The notes below the pieces were generated by a model, which made no database searches, had not been told where the DNA came from, and saw only the letters and a list, made by a program, of their open reading frames with translations. DNA of 64,000 nt from CAVVEQ01 sp963804865 (GTDB taxonomy: Bacteria; Chloroflexota; Anaerolineae; Anaerolineales; Anaerolineaceae). The DNA lies in contig CAWDSH010000001.1 of NCBI GenBank assembly GCA_963804865.1, positions 1,426,001-1,490,000 of the forward strand, in the 5' to 3' direction. Made by a program: the position numbers and the translations under genes. Positions 1 through 9,879 of the stretch are shown here, in pieces; within the stretch, counting starts at the first letter, position 1; every line of letters starts with the position of its first letter.

Positions 1-1303
1 TAGGCAAAGGGTCCCGTATCGGCTGCATCATAGATCACGTTGGTGTTGCCGTTCCAGGCGTAGTAATCAAAGATATGCCCGTCCATGGGATCCTGGAATT
101 CATTATGGAAGCTGCCGTTCCAGGTCATCCCGGCTGCGGTGATGAATACGGAGAAATCGGGGTCAGTATTCTCGAGGAATGACTCAAGGATATCCCCGCC
201 GCTGGCCAGGTCCTGGATGGCGAGCAGCTCACCAGTATTGGTCTGTCCTTCGGTATCGTTTTGAAGGATCGCGCACGCAGGTGTACGGGTCGCAGTGGCT
301 GTGGGTGTCTCCGTGACGGTCGGTGTTTCGGTTACCGTCGGTGTTTCGGTGGGGTCGGAGTTTCGGTCACTGTACTCGTTTCGGTGGGTGGCGGCGGGGT
401 GAAGGTAAAGGTGGGCAGGAAAGCCATGCCGCCGGTCAAACCGGTCACGCGCGAGGTGCGGAATTTCTCAACGATGCCCTCACGCATGGAGGTCAGCCGC
501 ATGGTTGGCCACCAGGTGCTCAGGAAGGGCGTGATCAGGTTGTGGCGGTAGGTGAGCACCACGCGAACGCGGTCGCCAGGGCCGCCGGCATCGTCGACTG
601 CGCGCACGCGGGTGAAGGTGACCGCTTCCACCATTTCGCAGTGATCCGGGAAACGGTAATCATTCACGCTGGCGCCGCCGGGGATTGGATCATAAAAATA
701 AGGATTCGGGTTGATACCGAAAAGCGTGGCATCATCCTGATTTATGCGGTTCGAGCAGATGGTCGTATTGAAATATCCCGGTTCGCTCGGATTACCGCGG
801 TGATCCTGGTGAAAATCACCGTCATCCAGTGCATTGTGAGCATCATCCAGGAAGGTAAGATATTCGCCGGAAACTGGATCAGCCAGGTCATAGGCAATGC
901 CTGTGGCACCCCCGAGGGATACATCCCGGATGGAAGGCAGGCGCGCGAAGTCCTGCAGCGGGATGGAGAGATCGTCGATCTGGTTGCCGCCCGCATCGTT
1001 AATCACGCAGTCAGGCTGGCCATCAGCTTGTTCATCAGCGGTCAATGCCAGGTCATCTTTCAAGGCTTCGACAGCCTCATCGCAATAATCAAAATTATAG
1101 TTACCGGTGACTGCGTAGCGAACCCCAAAGCGTGCACCGTTCTCCAGTGCCAGCCAGGCCTGCAGCAGGCGGCCGAACTCGATGATGCCAAAAACAAGCA
1201 GCAGGAGGATCGGCAGGGCAATGGCAAATTCAACCATGCCCTGTGCGGGTGCCTTTTTAAGATGCTTGATGAGGCTGGAAATGGAGGTCTTCATTGTTTT
1301 CAT
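1..1303 (-). CDS. TadE-like pseudopilin-type protein (frameshifted, runs off the left edge)
   Basis: The N-terminus has a short basic stretch, then QGMVEFAIALPILLLLVFG, the TadE-type hydrophobic helix with the conserved Glu, followed by a large extracytoplasmic domain and a Thr/Pro linker. The frame that starts at 1303 stops at 332. The adjacent frame continues the same Thr/Pro linker without a stop from about 350 down to base 1, giving an acidic secreted domain. One missing C in the C4 run near 349-352 (minus-strand sense) would join them. It is the third gene of a minus-strand cluster, 5 bp after the VWA gene. In tad systems TadE/F/G-type proteins are envelope components; the role of this paralogue is inferred. 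Its true C-terminus lies outside the window. Confidence 0.8.
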
Positions 1304-1308
1304 AGCGG

Positions 1309-3324
1309 TTACTCCGAAATTCTCGTGTAAATACGGCTGGCAACATCTTCAAAAATGCCTGCCAGCGCTGCGCCGCTCGGGGCATAGTAATACTGCCCGC
1401 AGGTCTGGCGGGGACCAGCTGTTTCGCAGGGGTCGGTTTCGCGGTCACCGTCGTCACCCACGGCTGCCATATAACGCAGCAGGTTTTCGCCAGCCGTGAC
1501 CGTCGCGCCTGTCCCGCCAACAGCTCCAAGGCCGATGGAATAAATGGCGATCTCGTTGCCGCCAGGTTCCAGCAAATTCAATGAACGGGTGAGCGCTGTT
1601 TCATCTACCATATCGCGCGCGTAATCCAGCACGCTGTAACTCAGGTTGGGTGCAGTGCCGTCCCAAAGCGTGGCGGGTGGGCAGGTTGAATCCGCAGTAT
1701 CAATGCAGTAGCGCGGTGTGAATGAAAAATCATAACAGGCGGTATTCCACCAACCGGTATTCATCCCGCCGGTGCAGAAACCGTTCGGGTAATTGCTGTC
1801 TACATTTCCGCCGGTATTGATCGTATCCCCGTTTCCTGATCCACCAACACCGCCGAAGGTATCACTCATGTTGACCATACCGTCTGAAAGAAAAACAACC
1901 ACCCAAACTGAACCTGAGCGCCCATTATTTCTCAAGATATTGGATGCCAATGCGGATGCCGCAGCCTGTGCAGGTGGAGAAGGGCGAGAGCGAATCGCGC
2001 CCATCAGCATCCGGATCATGATTGGGTAGAGTAGGCCAGGTGGTATTTGAATAAATATGATCTGCCACGGAATATACGCCGTCTGCATCCCAATCGTAGG
2101 CATCCAGGACAGCGTCATCATCGCAGGGCATACCACCCCAACCCCAGGGATTGTGGCCAAATCCACCCGGTTCGTCCCAACGGTCATCATCCAGCCAGCA
2201 GCACAATGGATGAAGGGCATTTTCCTGGCAGGTGGGCAGGTCGTCATCCTGGTCGTTGCCATCGCCATCGCGATCCTCGGGGTTGACCGGGTTGAAAGCA
2301 TAATGACCGCCCGATGGAGTGCTCTTCCACTGCCACCACATGCGGGCATAAGGTGTATCGTCATGCAGCCACAGGTTATCGATGGCATCGACTGCCTGTT
2401 CCATATGCGTGGTGCCACCGGGGCCGTCCGAGTCCTGTCCGAGTGCAAAAGTATTGATCGCCTGCGTGTCGAAGGTAACGATAGATACCTGGTCATAACC
2501 GGAATAAAGGTGGTCGAGAAGTGCCTTGGCCGCATTCTTGGCATCCAGTAACGGCTGGCAGGTATCGTCCGTGTTACATCCGGCGGGAGACCCCAGGTTG
2601 TTCGGATCGTAAGCATCGACATACGGGCATGCAGCCCCGCCATCCCAGAAAGGCTGGCAGAGACCGCGCAGAGTGTCGCTCGCCATGGATTCGGAGATAT
2701 CGAATACCAGCACGAGGTCCACGGACGCCGCTTCCGCAATCGCATCGGTGGTGAGGTCGCTATCTCGGAAAATCCCAGCATATGCAGGAAGTAAAGGGGT
2801 GCCTCCTGGGTGGCATCCACCCAGACCAGCTTGCGCGCCTGCATGGTGGGTGTGTTGGGACATCGATTGAAGAAAGCAGGATGGGTGGTAGCCAGGTCCG
2901 CGTCCCGCAGTCCGTCCAGGTCCGAATCGCAGATCAGCACTTCCAGGTTGGTGGTGGCGATTTCCACATTCTGCAGAACAAGCACTTCTTCTGCGGAATG
3001 CAGCATGTTATCCAGGATCATCGCCAGGCAGGCTGGTTCGGTTGGATCACAGGTGGTTGGGCGCTTGAATTCGTTCGCCGCTGCCACCGCGGCAGCATCC
3101 ACTGCGCGTTTTAGCTGACCGTACGTGACGTATAGCGAACCGGCATCCACCGCCAGGCCGATGAAGAACATCAGCGCAAGGGCGGCTACGCCAAATATGA
3201 CCAGCGTCTGTCCACGCGAAGCCTTGCGGCGTTCGCTAGGGTACAGGGCTGGCTGTGGGAGTCGGTCGACTCGTGGGGAGGGGCATGACTGTGTATGCAT
3301 GGATTTGTATTGGGTTTGGAACAA
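1309..3324 (-). CDS. TadG-like protein with VWA domain (two compensating frameshifts)
   Basis: The N-terminus carries the TadE/TadG-type segment RGQTLVIFGVAALALMFFIG, then a VWA domain whose MIDAS motif reads DISES (DxSxS) near 2680. The open frame from 3324 is correct to about 2750. The middle, including the MIDAS motif, is in the frame spanning 2863-1925. From about 1950 the first frame resumes with a VWA-like strand (VWVVVFLSDG) and runs to the stop at 1309. Two opposite indels, near 2745-2755 and 1945-1990, restore one product of about 670 residues. TadG-type VWA proteins are membrane-anchored and linked to Flp/tad pili. The start is uncertain: Met codons at 3324 and 3300 both overlap the upstream TadE-like gene by 65-89 bp. 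Confidence 0.8.
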   Translation of the reverse strand: MFQTQYKSMHTQSCPSPRVDRLPQPALYPSERRKASRGQTLVIFGVAALALMFFIGLAVDAGSLYVTYGQLKRAVDAAAVAAANEFKRPTTCDPTEPACLAMILDNMLHSAEEVLVLQNVEIATTNLEVLICDSDLDGLRDADLATTHPAFFNRCPNTPTMQARKLVWVDATQEAPLYFLHMLGFSEIATSPPMRLRKRRPWTSCWYSISPNPWRATLCAVSASLSGMAGLHARMSMLTIRTTWGLPPDVTRTIPASRYWMPRMRPRHFSTTFIPVMTRYLSLPSTRRRSILLHSDRTRTAPVAPRIWNRQSMPSITCGCMTIHLMPACGGSGRALHRAVIMLSTRSTPRIAMAMATTRMTTCPPARKMPFIHCAAGWMMTVGTNRVDLATIPGVGVVCPAMMTLSWMPTIGMQTAYIPWQIIFIQIPPGLLYPIMIRMLMGAIRSRPSPPAQAAASALASNILRNNGRSGSVWVVVFLSDGMVNMSDTFGGVGGSGNGDTINTGGNVDSNYPNGFCTGGMNTGWWNTACYDFSFTPRYCIDTADSTCPPATLWDGTAPNLSYSVLDYARDMVDETALTRSLNLLEPGGNEIAIYSIGLGAVGGTGATVTAGENLLRYMAAVGDDGDRETDPCETAGPRQTCGQYYYAPSGAALAGIFEDVASRIYTRISE

Positions 3325-4027
3325 AGTCCGTGAATAAAGGAAGATTTAGGATCTGGTTATAGCAGTAGAAGAATTCCACTGCCACATACCCTTTTGAATC
3401 GGGCGCATCTGCGATGAGATTGGATGTCACGCGTGAAGCGGTGTAATGCGGCTCCGAGCGGGTTACTTCGCCCTGGCAGTTCAGCAGCCAGTTGTCGTTG
3501 TGGGCTGCATCCACATCGTAGTTGGATAACGCCCAGTATTTATCATCACCGCCGACTGCTGCGGGGATATCCTTCGGCCAGACATTTTGAACTGCATCCG
3601 CAGAAATGGTGAAGGCGGTGACAATGACATCATCGGTGGCCATATTCATGATCATATAAGGGTTCAAGCCGTTGCAGTAATCTGAATCCCAGCAGGCCGA
3701 GGAACCGATGGGTGGCGAGAAAATGCAGGCGGTATCATAGAAAAAATTGAAAGCACCTGCCGTGCTGCAGTCGTAATCACCTGGCGTCGCGCCATCCACC
3801 AGGTCGCTGATCTGCGGGTCGCGCTGGGAGGCAAAACGGGCTGCCTCGCGGGTCAGGTCCAGCACATCCAGGTAGCGACCGATGAATAACACGATCTCGA
3901 CCATGCCAACCAGCATGATCAGCAGGATTGGCAGGATCAACGCCAGTTCCAGGAACGATTGACCCCGCCCCCTGCGGGCGAGATGTTCGCGAATGGAAAG
4001 TTTTAGTTTAGATGTTAGCGCAGACAT
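3236..4027 (-). CDS. TadE-like protein
   Basis: A 263-residue protein. A basic N-terminus of about 22 residues precedes QSFLELALILPILLIMLVGM, the TadE hydrophobic helix with the conserved Glu. An extracytoplasmic domain with several Cys follows, and the end is a short Thr/Pro tail. This is the promoter-proximal gene of the minus-strand TadE, VWA-TadG, TadE cluster, and its 3' end overlaps the next gene. Small TadE-domain proteins are envelope components of tad-type systems. No prepilin peptidase or ATPase gene is visible here, so the apparatus must be encoded elsewhere if it exists. Confidence 0.85.
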   Translation of the reverse strand: MSALTSKLKLSIREHLARRGRGQSFLELALILPILLIMLVGMVEIVLFIGRYLDVLDLTREAARFASQRDPQISDLVDGATPGDYDCSTAGAFNFFYDTACIFSPPIGSSACWDSDYCNGLNPYMIMNMATDDVIVTAFTISADAVQNVWPKDIPAAVGGDDKYWALSNYDVDAAHNDNWLLNCQGEVTRSEPHYTASRVTSNLIADAPDSKGYVAVEFFYCYNQILNLPLFTDFVPNPIQIHAYTVMPLPTSRPTPTASPVP

Positions 4028-4213
4028 AAGTCACCAACCCTGCCGTTCTTTAATCTTAATCTAATAAACCTGATTTTAGGATACCCGCCCCGAAGGCAAA
4101 TGTCAACAGGTCTTACTGCTTTGCAAGGTGGTTGTAATCGAAAAAGCATCTCTTTGTAACCAAAACTGGACAATCCGGGCTTCCGAACGATCTTTTTTGA
4201 TATTCCGGGAGGG

Positions 4214-4254
4214 ATATGCAAGTTTTTGGCTTAAAACAGGCAAAACTTGCATAT
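4214..4254. promoter_or_regulatory. 13-bp perfect inverted repeat upstream of phage-like cassette
   Basis: Arms 4214-4226 and 4242-4254 are perfect reverse complements (ATATGCAAGTTTT / AAAACTTGCATAT) around a 15-bp spacer. A TTGACA hexamer begins at 4256, but no good -10 lies 17 bp from it; TTGTTT at 4264 with CATACT at 4287 is the alternative. The site sits between the divergent TadE-like and phage-like operons. It could be a repressor operator or a cruciform. No T-run follows, so a terminator is unlikely. Confidence 0.55.
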
Positions 4255-4302
4255 ATTGACAGGTTGTTTTTTGCTTCGATTCGTGGCATACTATGTTTGA
4301 AA

Positions 4303-4320
4303 ATAGAACATATATTCTAT
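4303..4320. promoter_or_regulatory. Palindromic operator-like site before the phage cassette
   Basis: ATAGAA and TTCTAT are perfect 6-bp arms around CATATA, 16 bp before the ATG at 4337 and immediately upstream of the AGGAG ribosome binding site at 4327-4331. The position is that of a repressor site overlapping a promoter or leader. The GAAC half resembles SOS boxes of Gram-positive type, but the other half reads ATTC, so LexA is not claimed. Confidence 0.45.
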
Positions 4321-4336
4321 TTCAATAGGAGCTGCC

Positions 4337-4645
4337 ATGACAAGAAAAAACAAGATCGCTGCCCCCGAAACGACCCCCGCTGTCAATCCCCTCCCTGCCC
4401 GCCTCGATGAACTGGCGCTGCGCGAAGAGATCCGCGACCTGAGAAAGCTGATCGATGACGTGAGATCCTCGACGGATGGTGGGCGCCAGTCGGAGCTGCT
4501 CCCGCTGCTGGATTCGCTGGGGCGCGCCTACACCCAGCTGGCCGGCCTGCTCAAGGCCGAGCAATCCCTCAAGCAGAACCTGGATATCGCCCTGGCGATC
4601 CAGCAAGCCGCCGCAAGGCTGCTCAAGGAGAAGGGCGCCATATGA
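4337..4645 (+). CDS. Phage-like small protein, possible terminase small subunit
   Basis: A 102-residue protein with a strong AGGAG site 5 bp before its ATG. After a short Pro-rich N-terminus it is almost entirely helical and charged (two amphipathic stretches, roughly residues 25-50 and 55-98). The stop overlaps the start of the terminase large subunit gene in an ATGA, which suggests translational coupling. The position directly before TerL is where small terminase subunits occur, but I see no diagnostic helix-turn-helix, so the role is inferred from context only. Confidence 0.6.
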   Translation: MTRKNKIAAPETTPAVNPLPARLDELALREEIRDLRKLIDDVRSSTDGGRQSELLPLLDSLGRAYTQLAGLLKAEQSLKQNLDIALAIQQAAARLLKEKGAI

Positions 4646-6451
4646 TCCAGGCGCAGCTCCAACCCAGCCCGGCAGCGCGAACTTTGCCAGCTGCCGGCTT
4701 CCCGGGCGGCGGTGCATTCCATGCCGCAGGCGCACGGTCCCTTGCGGGCCGCACCCGAACCCGCGCCGCGGTACCCGCCGGGAAGCCGGGCTGCCGGGCT
4801 GGCGCCCACCAGGGCAGGGATGATTCGCCGCCAAACGAAAGCGTTCCCACCCTCGAATCGCTGACCGAGAACGCCTACCAGTTGATGCGCGACGTGGTGA
4901 CTTTCGCCCAGTACGCTTCCGGGCGCACGCTGCGCGAATACCAGCGGAACGTTGTTGAAGCGGTGATGACCGCCGTGCTGGAACGCAGCGGGACACTCAC
5001 TGGTGGTCATGTTCCCGCGCCAGAGCGGCAAGAACGAGCTGCAGGCGCACCTGGAGGCCTACCTGCTCTGCCTGTTCTCCGGGACCGGCGCAGAGATGGT
5101 CAAGGTCTCACCCACCCTGCACCCGCAGGCGGAGAACGCCATGCGCCGCCTGGAAGGCGTGCTCAAGGACAACCCGCTCACCCGCACGCTCTGGCACAGG
5201 GAAGCCGGTCACATTTACCGCATCGGCAAGGCGCGCATCACCTTTCTTTCCGCCGCGCCCGAAAGCAACATCGTGGGCGCCACAGCCTCCACCCTGCTGG
5301 AAGTGGACGAAGCCCAGCACGTTGCCATCAGCAAATACGACAAGGAGGTCGCGCCCATGGCGGCTTCCACCAACGCCACGCGCGTCTTCTGGGGCACCGC
5401 CTGGACCAGCCAGACCCTGCTGGGGCGCGAGCTGCGCAGCGCGCGCCGTGCCAAAAACCGCGATCATATCGAGCGGGTCTTCAAGCTGGGCAGCAAGGAA
5501 GTGGCAGCCGAGGTGCCGGAATACGGCAAATACGTCGCCGAACAGGTGGCGCTTCTGGGACGCAATCATCCCATGGTGCGCACCCAGTATTTCGGCGAGG
5601 AGATCGATTCCGATTGCGGCATGTTCGGCTCCCGCCGCATCGCGCTGATGAAGACCAACGGCGACCGCCGCCCCGCGGTCACCCACCCGCAGCCGGGCAG
5701 TCTCTATGCCTTCCTGCTGGATGTGGCCGGGCAGGACGAGAAGGTTGGCGAGAACGGCTCGCCCACCGACGACTCCCTGGCCAACCCGCGCCGCGATGCC
5801 ACCGCGCTGACCATCGTCGAGATCGACCTCGCCAGTCTCTCCGACGAGCTTATCCGCCGCCCCACCTACCGCCCGCGCGAACGCCGCCTGTGGGTGGGCA
5901 CGCGCCACACCCGCCTGTATGCCGAGCTGAAAGCGCTCGCCGCCCTCTGGAAGCCGCGCACCATCGTCGTGGATGCCACCGGCGTGGGCGCCGGGCTCTC
6001 CGCCTTCCTCAGCCGCGCCTTTCCCGGCCGGGTGATCCCCTTCACCTTCAACTCGTCCAGCAAATCCAAACTGGGCTGGGACTTCCTCAGCATCGTGGAT
6101 ACCGGGCGCTGGAAGGAAGGCGCCCACGCCGAGCCGCAGGGTTATGAGCCTCCGGGCACGACCTTTTCCCCGGCAGCCGATAACGCTGCAGCTCACCAGG
6201 CGCTCAAGCAGCTTTTCTTCCAGCAGCTTGCCCACTGCCAGTACGAGATCCAGCCCGGCGCGGAGCAGACCATGCGCTGGGGCGTGCCGGATGGCACCCG
6301 CGACCCCGATACGGGCGAGCCGGTGCACGACGACCTGGTGATCTCCGCCGCGCTGAGCGCCGTGCTCGACCGCCAGGATTGGTCCCCCGCTCTACCCGCA
6401 GCCATCATCCCCGGGCGCGACCCGCTGGAGGAAATGGATAAAGGATTCTAA
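4642..6451 (+). CDS. Phage terminase large subunit (one frameshift)
   Basis: ATPase/nuclease that would package DNA into procapsids. The deviant Walker A reads FPRQSGKNE (about 5008-5034), and the Walker B-like strand LLEVDEAQH is at about 5294-5320. The C-terminal half carries the RNase H-like nuclease fold, with LLDVAGQDEK near 5715 and VVDATGVG near 5957. The frame from 4642 supplies the conserved RTLREYQRNVV segment, then must shift near 4995-5003 into the frame ending at 6451. The first 60 residues look low-complexity and the real start could be later. The stop codon shares one base with the portal gene start. Confidence 0.85.
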
Positions 6452-7852
6452 TGAGCATCAAAACTTACCTGACCCAAACGCTTTTCAAGGACACCATCCG
6501 CTCGCAGGTGCGCGCCGCGCTGGCCGCGGAAACGGACGCCACCTTCACCATCGGCTCCCGCTCGCTGAACGCCTCGGAGCGCGACCGCTACGATTACGAC
6601 CGCGAAACCATCCTGCGGCAGGCGCTGCAGGCCTGGCGCACCAACCCGCTGGCGCGCCGCATCGTGGAGCTCACCTCGCAGTACGTGGTGGGCGGCGGGA
6701 TCAGCCTTTCCAGCCGCGATCCGCAGGCGCATGCCTTCCTGCAGCGCTGGTGGCAGCACCCGCTGAACCAGTCACCGGTGCGCGTGGTGGAATGGTGCGA
6801 TGAGCTCACCCGTTCCGGCGAGCTCTACTTCCTGCTCTCCACGGATGCCGCCGGGATGAGCTACCTGCGCGCCGTGCCCGCGCTGGAGGTCGGCGAGATC
6901 GAGCACGCGCCCAACGACCTGCAGCAGGAGCGCGCCTTCATTCAAAAATCTTTAAATGACGCCGGCGGCGACCAGCGCTGGCCAGCCTGGCAGCCGCTGC
7001 AGGATGAACCCGGCGCGGACGGCCTTTTCCCCACCGTGATGGTGCACTACGCCGTCAACCGCCCGGCCGGCGCGCTGCACGGCGAATCGGATCTCGCCCC
7101 GCTGCTGCGCTGGCTGAGCCGCTACGCTGCCTGGCTGGAGGACCGCGCCCGCCTGAACCATTTCCGCACCGCTTTCCTCTACGTGGTGAAGGCGCGCTAC
7201 GCGGGCGAGGCCGAGCGTTTGTCGCGCCAGAACAGCCTGAACGCCAACCCGCCCAACCCCGGCTCCATCCTCGTCACCGACGAGAGCGAGGCCTGGGACG
7301 TGCTCAGCCCCAAGCTGGAATCCGATGAAGCCGGCACCGACGGCCTGGCACTCAAGAAGATGATCGCCGCGGGCGCGGGGCTGCCGCTGCACTTCCTCGC
7401 CGAGCCCGAATCCGCCACCCGCACCACCGCCGAAGCCGCCGGCGGTCCCACCTTCCGCCATTTCGAGCAGCGCCAGCAGTTCTTCCTCTGGATGCTCGGC
7501 GACCTGGCGAAGATGGCGCTCAGCCGCCGCGCCCGCCTGGATGCTTCCATCCCGGCGGATGCCGAAGTGGAGGCGCGCGGCACCGACCTGAGCGCGCGCG
7601 ATAACGCCGCCCTGGCGGTGGCCGCTTCCACCACGATCAGCGCCTTCGCCCAGCTCTACGAGCGCGGGCTGATCGATGCCGAGGAGCTGCTGCGCCTGGC
7701 CTACCGCTTCGCCGGCGAGACCGCCGATATCCCCGCCCTGCTGGCTCGCGGTCGTGCCAACGACGCCTCCACCGGCGCCTGCTGCCTGGCAGCCGCGCCC
7801 CACCAATATCAAGGTCGATCCGCTCACCGGCGAGATCGATCCCCAACCCTGA
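6451..7852 (+). CDS. Phage portal protein (frameshift near the 3' end)
   Basis: Residues 1-440 look like a portal protein: an N-terminal region with SRSLNASERDRYDYDRE, a central region with Arg-rich helices, then GAGLPLHFLAEPESATRTTAE and a long C-terminal helix. Its frame runs on into the protease without a stop. The +1 frame after about 7775 gives a natural tail (KVDPLTGEIDPQP) and a TGA at 7850-7852, immediately before a strong ribosome binding site. An indel at about 7770-7785 therefore best explains the apparent 1103-residue fusion. The portal forms the packaging ring at one capsid vertex and works with the terminase encoded directly upstream. Confidence 0.8.
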
Positions 7853-7863
7853 AAGGAGGACTC

Positions 7864-8370
7864 TTGGAACAAGTTGTCGTGAAAGAAGAACGTGCCCGGC
7901 TGGCAGCCAGCGCCAGCCTCAACGCCGCCGGCGAATTCGAGGTGCTCGCCATCAGCGCCGGCGAGGGCAACGCCTGGCAGTTCAGTCCCGGCGTGCTGCA
8001 GCAATCCCTGCCGCTCTGGGAGGGCGTGGAGACCTTCGTGGATCACAGCGCCTCCCCGCGCCAGGAGCGTTCCCTGCGCGACCTGGCGGGCATCTGCACC
8101 GCCCCGCGCTACGACGCGGAGCGCCAGGGCGTGATCGTGCGCCTGCGCCCCAGCGGACCCAGCGCCGCGCTGCTGCAGGCCCTGGGCAAGGACTGGCTGG
8201 ATGAGCCCGAGCCGCGCCCGCGGGTGGGCTTCTCCGCCGACCTGGTCTTCACCGCCGAGGGCAGGCAGGTGCAGCGCATCCTGCGCGTGCTCTCGCTCGA
8301 CGCGGTCTTCAACCCGGCGCGCGGCGGCGCTTTCCTGCGCGCGCTGAATTCAATCCAAAAGGAGGTTTTG
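7864..8370 (+). CDS. Prohead protease-like protein, TTG start, fused in frame to capsid
   Basis: A perfect AAAGGAGG (7852-7859) precedes a TTG codon at 7864, which is in frame with everything to 9762. The product has the phage prohead protease layout: a strand-rich core, VDHSASPRQERSLRDLAG (candidate catalytic His and Ser), then SADLVFTAEGRQVQRILRV and DAVFNPARGGAFLRAL, typical of the end of such proteases. No stop separates it from the capsid gene, although another AAAGGAGG and an ATG occur at 8371. The capsid may thus be made both as a protease-capsid fusion and from its own start, or a stop was lost to an indel. Confidence 0.65.
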
Positions 8371-9762
8371 ATGTCCGAAAGCAACACCGATCCCGTTTCA
8401 ACGCCCGAAGTGACCGCCCCGCCCGAGGCGGGCGCCGAGCTGGAAAAAGCGCGCCAGGCGCGCCTGCAGGCCTGTGCCTGCCTGCTCGATTCCGCGCTCT
8501 CCTCGGCGCGCCTGCCCGCCCCGCTGGGCGAGCGCATCCGTCGGCAGTTCAGCGGCAGGCTCTTCGAGCAGCCCGAGCTGCAGTCCGCCATCCAGGATGC
8601 CCGCCAGCTGGTCAGCGATCTCTCCGCACCCGCCGCCATCCGCGGACCGTCCCTCATCGCTGAAATGTATGACGGCACCGACCAGATCAGCGCCGCGCTG
8701 CACGACCTGCTCGGCGCGCCCCGCCCGGAGGGTCTGGAAGGGCTGAAGACCGCCCGCCTCTCCGGCATCCGCGAGTTCTACACCCTCACCACCGGCGACA
8801 GCGCCTTCACCGGCGGCTACCACGCCGAGCGCGCCCGTTTTTCAGAAACCAGCGACCTGCCGGGCGTGCTCAAGAACGCGCTCAACAAGCTGATCGTGGC
8901 GCAGTGGGAGGAGCTCGGCCGCGCCGGCTACCGCTGGTGGGAGCCGGTGGTCAGCATCGAGCACTTCAACAGCCTGCACGACCTCACCGGCGTGCTGGTG
9001 GGCGAGATCACCGTGCTGCCCTCCGTCTCGGAAGGCGCCGCCTACACCGAGCTGAGCGTCAGCGATTCCGCCGAGACCGGCTCCTGGGGCAAGTACGGCG
9101 GCTACGTGGGGCTCACCCTCGAGATGTTCGAGCGCGATGAGACCCACCGCCTGCGCCAGTACCCCAAAAAGCTGGCCAGCGCCGCCCTGCGCCGCATCTC
9201 CGACCTGGTGGGCGCCATCTTCACCAGCTCCAGCGGCACCGGCCCGACCATGACGGATACCTACCACGTCTTCGACGCCGCCCACCACGGCAACCTGGGT
9301 ACCACCGCGCTGAGCTCCACCTCGTGGGAAGCGGCCGGCAAGGCCATCTACTCGCAGAGCATGCTGGTGGCTTCCGGCGGCACCGCACCCAGGCTGGCGC
9401 TGGACGCGAAATATTTGCTCGTGCCGCGCGACCTGCGCCTCACCGCCATGCGCATCCTCTACCCCAGCTTCGAGCGCGAGGCCACCATCTTCGCGGAGAA
9501 CATGCAGCGCGGCGAGATGGGCGACGTGATCACCTGCCCCGAGTTCACCGACGCCAACGATTGGGCGGCGGTCGCCGACCCGCGCCTGGCGCCCGGCATC
9601 ATCCTGGGCGAGCGCTTCGGGCTGCTGCCCGAGATCTTCATCGCCGACGGCGAGCTTTCCGGCGCGCTCTTCACCAACGACGAGCTGCGCATGAAGGTGC
9701 GCCACTGGGTGAGCGTCTTCGTGGCGGATCACCGCCCGCTCTACAAGGCCAACGTGGCCTGA
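8371..9762 (+). CDS. Phage major capsid protein (Mu gpT / HK97-fold type)
   Basis: Starts at an ATG preceded by AAAGGAGG, in frame with the protease above. Residues 1-110 are acidic and helical, as expected of a scaffold (delta) domain. Residues 115-463 look like a capsid core: REFYTLTTGDSAFTGGY, a VGLTLEMFERDE helix, KYLLVPRDL and a C-terminal GLLPEIF/VADHRPLY region, resembling Mu-type gpT major head proteins. A portal, protease, capsid order is the standard head module. The family call is from memory of these motifs and is not backed by a search. Confidence 0.75.
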   Translation: MSESNTDPVSTPEVTAPPEAGAELEKARQARLQACACLLDSALSSARLPAPLGERIRRQFSGRLFEQPELQSAIQDARQLVSDLSAPAAIRGPSLIAEMYDGTDQISAALHDLLGAPRPEGLEGLKTARLSGIREFYTLTTGDSAFTGGYHAERARFSETSDLPGVLKNALNKLIVAQWEELGRAGYRWWEPVVSIEHFNSLHDLTGVLVGEITVLPSVSEGAAYTELSVSDSAETGSWGKYGGYVGLTLEMFERDETHRLRQYPKKLASAALRRISDLVGAIFTSSSGTGPTMTDTYHVFDAAHHGNLGTTALSSTSWEAAGKAIYSQSMLVASGGTAPRLALDAKYLLVPRDLRLTAMRILYPSFEREATIFAENMQRGEMGDVITCPEFTDANDWAAVADPRLAPGIILGERFGLLPEIFIADGELSGALFTNDELRMKVRHWVSVFVADHRPLYKANVA

Positions 9763-9793
9763 TACAAGGCCAACATGCCTGATTTCCGGTAAC

Positions 9794-9854
9794 GGGCAAT
9801 GAGCAGCAAGTGATGACCGCGATCCCGCTCCCCATGGCTTCCTGCCCATTGCCC
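9794..9854. repeat. Imperfect hairpin after capsid gene
   Basis: Arms 9794-9806 and 9842-9854 pair over 13 bp with one mismatch (GGGCAATGAGCAG against CTGCCCATTGCCC). The site lies in the 117-bp gap between the capsid and holin-like genes. No T-run follows, so it looks more like a dispersed palindromic element than a terminator. Confidence 0.45.
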
Positions 9855-9879
9855 ATCACTCTTTCAGAAGGAGGTTTGA

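Noticed and set aside
323..1330. 335-codon plus-strand frame opposite the TadE-like gene
   Set aside because: Its translation lacks any recognisable domain, and the minus strand carries an evident TadE protein; it is a shadow frame.
4256..4284. TTGACA at 4256 as a complete promoter
   Set aside because: No acceptable -10 hexamer lies at 16-18 bp; the region may be a promoter, but that pairing is not supported.
4303..4320. LexA/SOS box reading of the palindrome
   Set aside because: Only one half matches GAAC; the other half is ATTC rather than GTTC, so a generic operator is the safer call.
5108..6328. 406-codon minus-strand frame across the terminase gene
   Set aside because: GC-rich third positions keep the opposite strand open; composition (Gly/Ala/His-rich) and the conserved TerL motifs on the plus strand rule it out.
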